Source: Chelonoidis abingdonii (lineage: Eukaryota > Chordata > Testudines > Testudinidae). From it: a DNA stretch of 64,000 nucleotides. Of the stretch, positions 45,238 through 57,370 are shown one piece after another. A program made the position numbers and the translations under genes. The notes beneath the pieces are model-generated. The model was not told the DNA's origin and searched no databases. It saw only the letters and a program-made list of their open reading frames with translations. Position 1 is the first letter of the stretch; every line of letters starts with the position of its first letter. The DNA lies in the NCBI RefSeq assembly GCF_003597395.2, contig NC_133770.1, positions 87,331,469 through 87,395,468 of the forward strand, read 5' to 3'.

Positions 45238-46944
45238 CAGGGCTGGTGCAAGGATATTTTGCGCCCTAGGTGAAACTTCCACCTTGCTCCCCCCGCCCCC
45301 AGCATTGCTTATTAAAAACGTTAAAAAATGAGTACTGTATAATTTGGCCTTGTTCATTAGAATTAATACACATTTGGCTTGAAAATTTATTAATTTAATT
45401 ATTTAGTCTACATATTTAATGAAAATAAATGAGTAACCTGACAATGCGGACACTGTTATTGTTTTCACTTTGCACAACATAGCCTGGATCTTAAAATAAA
45501 TCACACACATTATACACAATACCCTGTCACAGGGTAACACGTTATCATTTAGAATTTATTTTTCCGCAGGGAAGAGAAGCAAACTGAGTTCAGTCAGCGA
45601 TGATTCAAGTTTGGCCAGGAAGAGAAGGAAGCAGACTGGGTTCGGGTCAGTGGGGAATTGGGTTTGTCGGGGGAGTGGAAGGGAAGCAGACTGGACCGAG
45701 TCAGTGGGGTATCGGGTTAGGGAAGCAGACTGAGTTCAGTCAGTGGGATATTGGGGTTTTGGTGGAGAGGGCAGGGGAGCAGTTTGAAGACTGGGTTCAG
45801 TCACTAGGAGGATCGGGTTTGGCTGGGGAGGGGGAGGGGAAGCAGACTGGGTTCAGTCAGTGGGGGTTTGGGTTTGGCCAGGAGGAGAAGGAAGCAGACC
45901 GGGTTCAGTCAGTGGGGGTTTGGGTTTGGTGGGGAAGGGGAGCAGACCGGGTTCAGTCAGCGGGGGTTCGGATTTGGCTGGGGAGTGCAAGGAGAGCAAA
46001 GCGAGTTCAGCTGGGGAGAGGGGCAGCAGGCGGGGTAGGATTCAAAAAGTCGCAAGGTGAAATGGACACTCTCCTCTCCAGTCCCTGGCATGCAGCAGCA
46101 GGCCAAGTACACTTGCAACAGGGCAATGGGAGCGTGTGGCCTGCCTTGCCCTCACAAGTCTGTCCTGTGCAAGGGCTAGGGAGTTAATGCTGGGCTCTCG
46201 CTCCAGCAGGGGGGCATGGGGCAGGAAGGACTGTGAAGGCAGAGCGTGTGCAGCCCTCACGCCAAAGCAGGGTCGGGAGGGTCGAAAGCTGGAGTGCAGG
46301 GAGATGGGTTAAAGCAGCTTAGCCGCCCCTCCACACAAGAGAGCCCGCAGAGCTACCAGCCACAGCCTCCCTCCCTTCTCTCCCCAGGGAAAAGAGCCTC
46401 TGCTCTGGAAAACCTGGAGCACGATCTCTGAGGAGCATGCCATGTGCAAGCCGGCCCTACTTACACCACACTGACAGCACAGCTCAGCCCCAGTGGGGGG
46501 GCTTACACTTCCTGCTGCAAGCTGCTACGCTCTCCTTCTGGCTGCTGCTGTGCAATCTACAAGACAGAGGAGCTAGTACTGTAATAATGTACCTACCAAC
46601 ACAGCAATCTGTACAATTATTGATTCACAATCAAAGGACATCACTGACTTTCTAATAGGCAGGAATCGGAGAGCACTTCATTGGGAGTGTGGTTCTTATC
46701 ACACACATCCTCCCTATAGTCTGTGATCTAATCAAAGGAATTCCCTAATTGCTGGCTGTCTAAATGGCAGGAGAGCAATTCATTGGGAGCATGGTTCTTA
46801 TCTACGTCCTCCCTACAGTCTGCGATCTGCAGCCTGCATCTTGATTGCTATCTAGTCCTACCTTTAGGCACCGCTTTTCAGAGCCCCCCAAATCTCAGCA
46901 CCTTAGGCGACCACCTAGTTTGCCTAGTGCTTGCACTGGCCCTG
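45238..46944. mobile_element. hAT-type element inside the Harbinger-like element
   Basis: Ends CAGGGCTGGTGCAAGG and GCTTGCACTGGCCCTG are inverted repeats. The flanks are tctgggtg (45230-45237) and cctgggtg (46945-46952), an 8-bp duplication with one mismatch. The subterminal 'gcgccctaggtgaaac' on the left pairs loosely with 'ttaggcgaccacctag' on the right. The 1.7-kb interior holds a minisatellite (45583-46035) and a second half that includes a tandem pair: 'attgggagtgtggttcttat' at about 46680 and 'attgggagcatggttcttat' at about 46780. No transposase is evident. Confidence 0.85.
45583..46035 (+). repeat. Minisatellite, about nine units of 40-60 bp
   Basis: Each unit starts near ACTGGGTTCAGTCAGTGGG and continues with 'tttgggtttgg', a variable G/A-rich part, and GAAGCAG. 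Units start at about 45583, 45636, 45691, 45730, 45791, 45847, 45898, 45946 and 46000. Lengths vary because the purine-rich part expands and contracts. The 195-codon open frame at 45600-46187 exists because the repeat lacks stops in that frame. Confidence 0.88.
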
Positions 46945-47254
46945 CCTGGGTGCTGTCAGATGTGGGACTCCATTGCTACGCAGCAGCAGCTTATTGCCTT
47001 TTGGAAGCAGACGGTGCATTATGATTGGTAGCCATCGTCATCGTATTCCTGGGTGATATTTTAGCCGACCTCGGTGAGGTCGATCAGGGATGCCTGGACA
47101 GACATGAAAGTGACTCAGCCAGGTCATTCCCATCTTCTGCCGAGTACCCAGGAGATGATGATGGCTAACAGTCGTACTGCACCGTCTGCTGCCAGCCTAA
47201 GATGTAAAAGAGAGATGGAGTGGATCAAAACAAGAAATTGATCCGATTTGTTTT

Positions 47255-47312
47255 GTGAAATCAATGGCCTGCTAAACCAGAGTTTTGAGTTCAATCCTTG
47301 AGGGGGCCATTC
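47255..47312 (+). repeat. Fragment of tRNA-derived SINE inside the Harbinger-like element
   Basis: 'caatggcctgctaaaccaga', then 'ttttgagttcaatccttgag' and 'ggggccattc' resembles the 3' half of the tRNA-related region of the turtle polIII SINE. A B-box-like GAGTTCAATCC is present. The A box and the SINE tail are missing. It lies within the transposon body, so it was probably captured or inserted before that family spread. Confidence 0.55.
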
Positions 47313-47954
47313 TGTGTGACAGTTGTTTGTGTTTCTCCTTGATGCAAAGCCACCCCTTTTGTTGATTTTAATTCCCTGTAAGCCATGTCGTCAGTTGCCT
47401 CTCCCTCCGTCAGAGCAATGGCAGACAACTGTTTCACGCAAAACCAGGCGAGAAGGCGATGGCAGGGTGATGACGAGAGTGATGAGGACATAGACATGGT
47501 CATAGACTTCTCACAAATTACTGGCCGCTCAATGTGCCCCTGCAATGTGCACATCATCCAGATGAGCTCTGCATGAGCTCTACGTGGTCACCTATGCTGA
47601 TCAGCTCGCCACGCTGGCCAAACAGGAAATGAAATTCAAAAGTTCACGGGCCTTTTCCTGTCTACCTGGCCAGTGCATCTGAGTTGAGAGCACTGTCCAG
47701 AGCGGTTGCAATGGAGCACTCTGGGGTAGCTCCTGGAGGCCAAAACCATCAAATTGCATCCACACTACTCCAAATTTGACCCGGCAAAGCTGATTTCAGC
47801 GCTAATCCCCTTGTCGGAGGTGGAGTAAAGAAATTGATTTAAAGAGCCCTTTACGTCAAAAAAAAAAGTGCATCATTGTGTGGACGGGTCCACGGTTAAA
47901 TCAAGATAATGCTGTTAAATTTGACCTAAAGTCGTAGTGTAGACCAAGCCTTAG

Positions 47955-48960
47955 TCTCTTTGTGATAGGCAGCCCTAGTACAGCAGCTGTGACTCCAACA
48001 GCTTTAGTTAGTACTGGCCAACTGACCCCAACACAGTCCACTTCCAAATTTCCCAGTCTTCTATTGGAAAATGTAGGCCTGTTGCTCTTTTAAAGAGGCA
48101 AAAACACAGAAGTTTGTTGCTTTAACTGCAGTCAACAATCAATTCAGTTCAAACACAGCACTGAGTTGGTTTAGATTAAAAGTAAAAGAAGTTTATTAAC
48201 AAAAATTAGAGGTTCTAAGTGAGTTCAAGCGTAAAATTAGAAATGTTTACAAATAAATAAAAGTGAAAAATGCTTTCCTAGTGACTAAGATTTAACAAAA
48301 CTACAGTTTTGGTTGAAGATACGACTCTCACCATATGTCTTCCTAGCAAGATGGCTGACATCTCCTTGGTCAGGATCTCCCACAAACTACAAAGCGCTTG
48401 GTTCCTTTGTTGTCTTAGGTGAAAGAGAAGATGGGGTTCATTGCCCCTCTTTCTTATAGTCCAGTGAACTTTTAAAATGTATCCTTCTCGAAGTCCGGTG
48501 GCTGTGAGAAAAGTGCCATGGAGTCCGAGGGAGAAGGTTCCATGCCAGTTTCTTTCCCGCTGGTACTTTCTTCAATGCAGATTGATCTGTTCCTGCAGCC
48601 TGTGATTGCCAATTGTCTGTGATTGTACCTGAATGGAGACATTGGCCTTTCCTGTGTCTGGAAAAAACGTGTTTACCCACTCCCCAGACTTGTCTGGTTC
48701 AAATACATTTTAGTCCCATATTTTCTTCACGTTTGTACAGTCCTTTGGGTGTTTACTGTACATCCACCACACAAGAATATTAATGATCAGTGTGTTACTG
48801 GTTTTCCAATGATATCTTACATGGCACCTATTAGACACAGACCATGACCTAAGTGATGAACTGGTCAGGCCAGCTGAAATTCACTATCTGATACCAGTGA
48901 TCCCATTACCCTCTGGCACTGGGATGCTCTTAGGGTCATAATCTGTCACATTCTCATTTT
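47955..48960. repeat. Unclassified region, possibly an old retroelement
   Basis: About 1 kb beginning just after the Harbinger-like element. It includes an A-rich part 'taaaagtaaaagaagtttat' at about 48177-48197 and later 'cagcaagatggctgaca'-like text. It reads like repetitive reptile sequence that I have seen in many copies, but I cannot fix ends, class or coding content. Confidence 0.3.
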
Positions 48961-48964
48961 TTGC

Positions 48965-49900
48965 CAGGCTTTCATGCAGTCAGTACTCTTGCCATGAGGA
49001 TTTTGACAGTATTTCAGACTTGATTGTGACCATATGTGCACACGCAGCAGCTGATTTTTATAAGATACATAGCAGTTAGTGCCTGCCTGCAGTATACTGA
49101 AAGGCAGGGTTGAGCCATAAAACTGGATTCTCCAAGTCAGCAGAATACATTTTTTTTTTAAGTCTTCATATATGTTTATACAGTGTCTCTCTCGCACAAT
49201 GAGGCCCCATGCCTGATTGGAACCTTTGGTTGTTACTATAGTACACACATTGATGATTTGGTTCACATAGGATCTATCTATTCAGGTTTTACAAATTCAC
49301 TCATCATTGTGGTATCTGAACACATGTATTATCATTGGGGTTGAAAGTAACTTAGATTAGGAGCTCAGATCAAATCACAGTCTAAGTGTTCTCTTCTGGA
49401 GTAAAAAAATGCCTTTGCTAATGCATTTTCTTAAATCGAATGTGATGAAAGGGGCAATTTTTTCATATTTTCACGTAATAGTAATTAACCTTTTTGATAA
49501 TATGAAGCAACTAAGAGTCTTGTGTTGCATCATTTTCTGCTGTACATAAAATACAAATCTTGGAGTAAGAATAATTTTTGGACAATTTTAGATATGTGCT
49601 GTTATTTCTTGCCAGTAACTGGTCAAGTTTGGACAGTGGCAAACATCTGTGTATTACTCATATAATTGTGACTCTTCAATGTACCAGATTTTAGAAAATT
49701 ACCTATATTTGATGCTGACAATGTGGGGGTTTTGGTCAAAATGTTATTCCACTTTTCTTTTCTTTTCACTGATTCCTCTCTCAGTTAAACTAGAATAGAA
49801 TAGCTACACTACACACACTAAAGTAATCAGAACTACTCTAGAGTTTCACTGTCATAACTGATGTCAAAATCTGGCTCTATGTTTGGACTGTCTATGAATA
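48965..49900. other. No supported feature
   Basis: Non-coding; nothing recognised. Confidence 0.4.
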
Positions 49901-49904
49901 CAGA

Positions 49905-50005
49905 CAATGGCCCTGAGTCTGATCTTATTTACACCAATTTTACAGCCGTGTAACTTCACTAACTTTGCCAGAATTCTTGATTTTCACTGGTATAAGTCAG
50001 AGAAC
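49905..50005. repeat. Palindromic 'TTTACACCAATTTTAC' MITE fragment
   Basis: 'ggccctgagtctgatcttat' then 'ttacaccaattttacagccg' and 'cactggtataagtcagag' show two inverse arms of the ACACCAGTGTAA family. Confidence 0.45.
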
Positions 50006-50214
50006 CTGAGTGTACTCTATGCAATGGAGAATGGGTTCCACACTGACTCTAACAAAGAACCGTACAAATTTCTGATTCCCATTTTTGACCATTTCCTCCT
50101 CTCCCCCATCCGAGTATCAAATAGCTTGCACTCTAGCTTGCCTTCCTCACTTAAAAGTCATCTCTTGTGACTAAACCTTTAATTAGTCTGACTTAAAAGA
50201 TTCAGATCAAGACA

Positions 50215-50585
50215 AAAAGTAAATACAAAATAAATAATTAGAGTTAGTCAAAAACAGAAACAATTTTGTGAAATATTTCAAAAATATTTCCATTGTTATG
50301 GTTCAAAATGGGTATATCATCTCTTTTCCACTGAATTTTCTGCAATATTTTTACCAAAACATTCAATACAACTTTTAACAACATTTTTACTGCCTTTTTT
50401 GTCAAAATCATTTTTAAATGTTTTTTTTGTTTAAACAAGAAAGCACATTTTTGTTTAAAACCCCCCTCAGGAATGATTTCAATAATATTTTTGATTAAAA
50501 ATTTTAATTTACAAAAAAGTTATGGAAGAAATTGCAAAAACCAGAAAATTCAATGTCAATTTTTTTGGGAGGGGGAAGAGGAGAA
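50215..50585. repeat. AT-rich repeat with AAAATTTT/TTTTCAAAA words
   Basis: Long stretches of A/T with recurring 'aatatttcaaaaatattt', 'acaacatttttactg' and 'gaaattgcaaaaac' words, including many inverse pairs. Comparable in style to 61790-62130. The class is uncertain. Confidence 0.45.
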
Positions 50586-50599
50586 GGCCATTAAACAAT

Positions 50600-53020
50600 T
50601 TTGTGTCATCCTGCTCTATAAATAATGATGTATAGTGATGTTAAATGCCTTTCCTGCAGCTCTTGCAACAAGAATGCCTTGATACTACTACTTAAACCGT
50701 ATGACAAGTTTCTTTCTATTTACCTAGATCTTTTTATTATAGGGTTTATTCTACTAACCTAATGCAAAATTAGATTATATGAACCTATAGAAATAGATGT
50801 ACATGACACAACATAAGAAAAATGCAGGCAGCCCTCCCATGGGAGAAATAAAAGGAACAGTCCAATTCCACTTTTGCAGCAGCATCAATTAGTAGAAAGG
50901 ATTGATTCTACCATCTGCCTAGCACTCTTAGGTAGCTGAGTCACACACAATAAATGCTGAAGTGGAAAAAGACAACTAATTCCCAAGAATCCCAATGGGA
51001 AAGAAATTAATAGATGCCGTTTTGCAGGATTTAAAACAAACAACCTGTGGGTTGTTTTTAAGCTCTACATTATAAATTACTGCATTTGAATTATTTGCAT
51101 TATCCCTCCCAATTGTCTTTATCTAGTAAATATGTAACTTTTCAGATCAATTTATTCAGTGCTTTGCTTGTAGTATGTTCCTGCTCTTCCTAATTTCTTT
51201 GAAACCCATATGAACCTAGTCTCAAAAGTGGAAGCTGTTCAAACCAATAAAATGTAGCTCTTAGATTTGGAGCCAATCATTTTTACTTCACTTGAAAGTG
51301 CATGTTATTTTTAGGGAAAGATCTTATCAGATTTATCACATACAAGTTTATTTCAGCAGGAGTTCTGTGTAAGATTGGATCTTTAACTGAGACAAAATTC
51401 TTATGCTTGTTTCAGGAAATGAAAAGTGTGCCATCATCTTTGTAAGAACAGTTATGTAAAATCTTAAACGTAAGAGTACATAAGATGGCATCAATTAACA
51501 GAATTAGTAAGAAAATATATGACACAAATTCTCAGAGCTCTTGGAGTCTGATATGGACTGCTAGAATAGTCAATTCAGTAGAGACCTGAGGATTGTAATA
51601 CAAACCTGTACCAAAATAATAGAGTAGTAGAAAACGTTATGCTTTATGGACACAGAGTAAATACGTAATACTCTAATTTAGAAATGTGAGTGAAATACTA
51701 GCCATTAAATGAGGATTAAAATAGATGGAAATATATTCAATACATTGATGATATTTGAAAGGTTGTATTTAATGCTATCTTGCCTTGACCTTTAGATGAA
51801 ATTTGCATTTGGTTTTGGATGCCTCAGTGAATTTTCTCTTTCCTGTTCAAAACCTTTTTAAATCTTCAGGAAAAATATACTGTTGCAATAGTCATCATTT
51901 TACAGTCTCACTAATATAACTTTACACACCAGGACTTTATAACGTTAACTATTGTTATAGGTCAAATTCTGCATGGAATATCCACAGGGAATGCATGGGG
52001 TATACAGAAACACAGAATTTGGATGCTGAGTGTTGTTATAAAGTCATGGCTCCTTCCAGATTTCTGACCAGGACTTTGGAAGAAGAGACAGATCCAAAAT
52101 ATCTGTCCCAACTTTTACACTGGGTGCATTGTATACTATGGCAGGAGGTTATGAGTTTTACTTAGTGCTTTCTGGGTGCTCTTTCAGTATAGGCATGTTT
52201 ACTAAAACTAATCAAACATTCATTTAAGAAACTTGAAGTAAAAGCATCAGAAATTTTTAACTTTGGGGCAGAAATCTTCCATGCTTGGGGCAGAAGCTTA
52301 GTAGTGTTGTTTTATTTTTTGTAACAGCTTAAACCATCTTCGTGCAATGGGAGAATGGAGGAAAATTATACACACTTTTTTGAACAGGACTCCAGCCCAA
52401 ATAGCTGAAGTTTGGAACTTGACATTTTGTGCAGACATACCACAGTGCTCACTGAGGCCTATTTTAGGTTTGGAGGCATGGGAAAGCAATAATTAAAAAT
52501 ATATATCCGAAAATCATTTCTGAGCATGCTTAGGACACATCTACTAAGAGTTTAGCAAAGCCTAATGAACCCAGTGGCCTGACTTCACTATTCACTGTGT
52601 CTGCCTGCTCTGAAGAAAGGATCAGGTAGAAATAGTCTATTCATGTCACAGCCCATCTATACTAAAAATAAAAAGCCCTAATTTGTTGAGGAACTTGATG
52701 ACAATACAGTTGTCCCTTGACCCAGGTACTTCATGGTTCAAATTCATAGTGTGGATAGGACCAAAATGTCATGTAACCTAGTCATGCAACTGAGCTAAAA
52801 CTAAGTGTTTCTTGGTCCCAATAACCAGCTCTGAATGTTGGTTTATATTTTTCATCTGAACTGTATGTCTGGTATTTAAAAGATTGCAGAACTCTTAGAC
52901 AAAGGAACATTGGTAGAGGAATATTGCACTGAAATGGCTATCAAAACCACAAAAGCACCACATGTGAAAATATGTAACAGTTCTGTGCAATTGTTCACAT
53001 ATTAAAAAGTGCAAATGCAA
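50600..53020. other. No supported feature
   Basis: About 2.4 kb of AT-rich non-coding sequence. No gene and no identifiable repeat. Confidence 0.5.
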
Positions 53021-53023
53021 AGT

Positions 53024-53124
53024 ACGGTTGCCAACCCTCCAGGAATTAAAGATTAATCTTGAATTGAAGATCACATGATGTGATGAAACCTCCAGGAATA
53101 CAGTCAACCAGAAGTGGCAACCCC
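53024..53124. mobile_element. Small MITE with GGTTGCCAAC termini, copy 2
   Basis: A reversed copy of the element at 14835: 'cggttgccaaccctccagga', 'attaaagattaatcttgaat' and 'aacctccaggaatacagtca' end in 'gtggcaacccc'. The central AAAGATTAATCTT hairpin is retained. Confidence 0.68.
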
Positions 53125-53325
53125 AATGAAAAGGGTGATAAAATATTTATCACGTGCTGAATGCAATACTGAAAGGATTTCTTGTAAGGCAACAATTTCT
53201 GGCTCATACTAGCCTTCTGCTACTGTATGTCTATTCTGCAGTCCATGCTTATGTTAGAACATTGAACAAAAAACCCTCTAGAGGACAGAGCACACCATTC
53301 CACTTATACTTGGAAGCACCACCAC

Positions 53326-53643
53326 AGGCGTCAACTTTCTAATGTGCTGGGGGATGCTCCCATCAGCTCTGTCCCAGGACCTGCCCCCACTCCATGTATT
53401 CCCCCAAGGCCCTGTTCCATGCCCTCCCCTGACTGTGGCCCATCATCTCTCCTCCCCTCTCCCCCTCAGTGCTTCCAGCACCCTCCAGAACAGCTGATCC
53501 ATGGGAGGCGGTGATCAGCGGGGTGGGCCAGCACTGGGGGAGGAGGAGGAGATGCTGATGCGGGGACTGCCGGTGGTGCTCAGCACCTACCTTTTTTTTT
53601 CCCGTGATTGCTCCAAGGCTGGAGTTGGCACCTATGAGCACCA
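53326..53643. mobile_element. hAT-type element with AGGCGTCAACTTT end
   Basis: Left end 'caccacaggcgtcaactttc' is inverse to right end 'gagttggcacctatgagcac'. The interior is C-rich then G-rich ('cagctgatccatgggaggcg', 'gggggaggaggaggagatgc'). It resembles in layout the element at 12117, with which it shares 'caactttccaatgt'/'caactttctaatgt' and 'aacagctgatcca' blocks. No transposase. Confidence 0.65.
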
Positions 53644-53654
53644 CTGTTAATTTT

Positions 53655-53886
53655 GTCTTATTTGGCAAAACCAGCAGTTTTCTGCCTGTGGGCTGCAGGC
53701 ACCCAAGGTTCACTGACTATGTGTAAAGGGTCCATAAAAGACACAGACTGTAAACTGATTGAAAAGAATTCAACTATATATACATACAGGGGTCCTCCCC
53801 TCCATTTGAAATTTCCAAAGGGGCATGACCTCCATTTCAAATTGTTTAGAGGTCCTCACGTGAAAACAGATTGAGAATCACTGGGC
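53655..53886. mobile_element. Probable hAT-type fragment
   Basis: The right end 'gaaaacagattgagaatcac' plus 'tgggctag' resembles a common 'gattgagaaccactg' hAT terminus. Internal 'cctccatttgaaatttccaa' and 'cctccatttcaaattgttta' are a diverged tandem pair. The left end is not found. Confidence 0.45.
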
Positions 53887-53889
53887 TAG

Positions 53890-54600
53890 ACCATTTAATC
53901 AGCGAATGTTTTTCTAAGTTTCTCTGGCTGATACCAGAGATCAGATCAGGTTAGCAATATATAAGGAAAATGTAAAAATCTGTGGTTTTTCTATGCAGGA
54001 GATTTCATTGTAGTCACTCAGGAATTCTGTAAGGAGCTTGATACCACTGCTGTTCTCAGTGTTTGCAGACAAGTTTACATTTGTTCCAGCAGCATGGCAT
54101 GTGTCTGTGCTCTCTGATTTTTCCAAGTGACCCCTCAGCAGGCAAAGGAAAGAAATTAAATTGGTAATCCTCTTGCAATGGCTGAGAAACACCTATCTTA
54201 GCTGCCTTGGCCTGGGTTGGGTATTAATGTAGATTTTTCTTTCTGTTCCAGAAATTATGGGGACAACAGTAAATAGAGCTCAGGGCTGATGTGTTATCTG
54301 ACTTTGAGCCAGGCTCCTTCCTGAAGCAAATCAATTCAAACTTTTCTCTTTAATCTTTATTTTACTAGGTTGTTTTCCCTAGAACTCATGTAAGGAGACA
54401 AGCTGTACAGACCACAGAAAGACCAGTATAGCTGTTAAATATTGACAAGAGCCAGCTGGACTTCACTGCAGAAGATTTACAGCAATTCTCGTCCCTCATG
54501 AGGTTAACGCGAACCCAAAGGAAAAAGAACACAGCCACAGGCTGCTGAAATCTTTCTCAGCATTTGTATTTTACATGATGACAGAGAAATTCTGAGAAGA
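53890..54600. other. No supported feature
   Basis: Non-coding. No recognised element. Confidence 0.4.
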
Positions 54601-54602
54601 GT

Positions 54603-54614
54603 GGGGGGGGGGGG
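54603..54614. repeat. Poly-G tract
   Basis: Twelve consecutive G residues. Confidence 0.95.
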
Positions 54615-54619
54615 AACAA

Positions 54620-55205
54620 GGGCCCAGATGCAGTAGGGCAAATCTGAAGTGCAGTGGGGGGCTAAGGTGAAGTTAGCCACATTTAACCTGGGACCAACAA
54701 AAGTCAGCCTAGGCCCCAGTGCAACGTAGCATAACCTTTGGGATGCTCTATATTATACCCCCTGAGGCTGTTCTGGCAGCTGGAAATCAACTGGGCAGTG
54801 AGGTGCTCTGGCTGACCTCATTTTCCCTGGTGATGCCCCCCACCCCTGCACAGGGGCCTGGGATGGGACTGGTAATAGAGATATGAGGGTGACCCTATGC
54901 TTCTAGATGATTCCCCTATGGAGAGGAATCCTTCACTGGCTGATGAAGTGAGATTTAAGCAGAGACTATGGCTTACGTTAAAAAGCAGTGCAAAGCAGAC
55001 TTTACAGGCCAGAGAGACTGGTCCAATATTTAAAAAACTTGTTAATTCATAACTGGATTTTCAGCATGATGTTTTACCAGAAGAACTAACCCATTGATCA
55101 GGCATTTAATACTATAGTGAACGAAGCATTCATAAATATACCCCAGGGACTAATTCTTCCCTTGCAATGAGATGGATTGAATGATGTAACTGATTGTCTC
55201 CTCTC
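54620..55205. other. No supported feature
   Basis: Non-coding; nothing recognised. Confidence 0.4.
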
Positions 55206-55211
55206 TGACAC

Positions 55212-55450
55212 AGAGTTTAATTTAAGGCCAGAAGGGACCATTAGTTCACCTAGTCTAGACTGACTGTATATCACAGGCTACCAACAGCACCCCCCACTAA
55301 ACCCAACAACTGAAATTAGACCAAAGTATTGCAATCCACAGGAGACTAAATGATATATGCCAATGGCAAAGAATAGGAGGGACTGAGGTGTACCAGTGCC
55401 TGAGGCCCCTACCACGGAGGATGATTCTGTCACCTGTAATCAAGGATATC
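55212..55450 (-). mobile_element. CR1 LINE 3' fragment
   Basis: 'aaggccagaagggaccatta', 'cacctagtctagactgactg', then 'atgccaatggcaaagaatag' and 'gagggactgaggtgtaccag' read as the reverse complement of a CR1 3' region. It belongs to the same subfamily as the copy at 5112. Confidence 0.78.
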
Positions 55451-55728
55451 TTCTGTTCCATAAATTCGTCTCAAATTAAATGACTGCCAGTTTCTCACTT
55501 CAAGCAAGGTGCAGTATAGCCTGCAGTGGGCACTGTTTCCCTTCAACTCCTGCTAATAGCACAATTCCTAATGCAGGGGGAGGGTCAACCCCCTCTTTGC
55601 AGACACATGGGAGGGTGGTTATGACGTATCCCACAAGTCTCCACTTAAATGGTAATGTAACTCTTGATGACAATCCATTACACTTATATAGTATCGCTCA
55701 TCCCAAAGGTCTTTCAGAAACATTAATT

Positions 55729-56001
55729 CAGTAGTCCCCAACCTTTTCGTCTGGTGGGCGCCAAACGAAGGACCGTGGTGGCGGTGGAGCATCCGCCAAA
55801 ATGCCACCAAATTTCTGTGGCATTTCGGCAGTTACATCACTTGCTGCCGACAAGCAGCGTCATTGAGAGGCGCCACCGCTGAAATGCCGCAGAAATTCGG
55901 TGGCATTTCGGTGGATGCTCCATCGCCGGCCAGGATGCAGCCACATTTAGATGCCCCCGCGGGCACCGTGACACCTGTGGGCAATGCGCTGGGGACCCAT
56001 G
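55729..56001. mobile_element. hAT-type MITE with strong target duplication
   Basis: Ends CAGTAGTCCCCAACCTTTT and CTGGGGACCCATG, flanked by cattaatt (55721-55728) and cgttaatt (56002-56009), 7 of 8 matching. The interior folds on itself: 'ggagcatccgccaaaatgcc' on the left pairs with 'gcatttcggtggatgctcc' on the right. GC-rich compared with its surroundings, non-coding, about 273 bp. Confidence 0.87.
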
Positions 56002-56009
56002 CGTTAATT

Positions 56010-57365
56010 AGTTAAGCTGCACACCACCTTGGTAGGGTTGGCAAATGTTAAGCTATAATGTAGTTTTATTACATGCACTAGTGAAATGTCACACAGGGAT
56101 AAGAGCCCCACTGCCACAGGCATTCTACATGCATGCACACAAAGATAGCCCTTGACCTAAAAAGCTTACAATACAAACATATAACAAAAGAGAATGGAGC
56201 AAGGAAAACAAGTAGGCGAAGATACAGTAACTGCAAAACATGCTTCTTTTTTATTACAATAAACAGCACTCACCCCATGCCCACTGCCTTACCATATAAT
56301 CACTCCCAACCCAAGAACAAATCCCAAGGGGAAAAAAATCAACCCTTTGAAAATGTTCTGGCTGAGCCACCTCACAAGGGAAAGAATGACACACAAACAT
56401 CTGCAGCATTTGTTTCAAGGATCGCCTGACACACATACCGTTAAGTGTAAAGAAATACATTTAGCTACTGAGGTGTGGGCTGCATGCAGCACTTGATGAA
56501 ACAATGATCCTCTTTGCTTTCTGGAACTGGCAATCTGATGACCAGCATCTTTAGCGCAATGAGATTCATGACCTGCTGCATAGACAAAACAATCTAGAGC
56601 ACACTTGAACTCACGCTCTGCACATGAGAGGCCTGTGTGGAAATGGAATGATCACTGACACCCTCGTCTAGGTGTTTACCTCAAAGCTGAACTTAATTCA
56701 TAATGCAACAGAAATTTTAAAAAAAGTATATGTGAAATACTGTGATGGCAGATAAGAATAAGTAGAGCCGGGAGAACTTGGGAACATCCTGTGCATTAAG
56801 TAGTACTGGTCAAATACCGGGGGAAAATATGTTGAATAATTAATGTCACAAATATTGCTAGCACTTACTGAATAATTTATCCAATACATATCCCTGGCAT
56901 TCATCACATTTATTCAATGAATAGGACACAAGCAGCTATAGAGCTGGTTAAATCCATAAAAAAATTCTTTTGTTAAATAAATTATAAGATTAAAGGCAGC
57001 AATTTTTGGTGTCTAATATATTCCGTAAATATTATTCATCCAGCTGTAGTAGTAATGAACACTTCATTCAGTGGAGGCTTCTAAGCCTATAGCTGTATAA
57101 TTAAGGCCAGAAACAAAAGCTCTGTTCAAGTAATATTACAATTCAGGTTTAAACCACAAAGAACAAGGAATTTAAGGCTGCACTCGCTTCTCCAGTTATC
57201 CTAGTATGATATACCAAGGTTGCCCTACAAGTTACATTGGTGCAGGACTGTCTCAGCTTCAGAACAGGGCCTGCATTCCAGAAGTGCATTGTGGGGAGAG
57301 AAATTAATAAACACAAGCACAGGGATTGTTCCCTATTCTATTGTTTACAATAATTACATTGTTCC
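56010..57365. other. No supported feature
   Basis: AT-rich non-coding sequence with frames that overlap on both strands. No element identified. Confidence 0.4.
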
Positions 57366-57370
57366 TGTCA

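Larger units (their letters stand above)
44821..47950. mobile_element. Large non-autonomous Harbinger-like element, interrupted by a hAT
   Basis: The left end GGGTATGTCTACACTACGA and the right end TCGTAGTGTAGACCAAGCC are inverted repeats. The flanks are TGA (44818-44820) and TTA (47951-47953), a decayed 3-bp target duplication of the PIF/Harbinger type. Without the 1.7-kb hAT at 45238-46944 it is about 1.4 kb. An open frame at 47385-47576 starts MSSVASPSV and includes an acidic run DDESDEDIDM. I think it is the start of a transposon-encoded protein whose remainder has been deleted, because the sequence jumps soon after to the 3' non-coding end (from about 47580). No DDE transposase domain is present. 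Confidence 0.78.

Noticed and set aside
45600..46187. 195-codon open frame, one of the longest in the window
   Set aside because: It runs through a minisatellite of G/A-rich units inside a hAT element; it is open because of the repeat, with no domain.
47255..47312. Functional tRNA gene
   Set aside because: Only a B-box-like half is present; there is no A box, acceptor stem or terminator. It looks like a SINE fragment.
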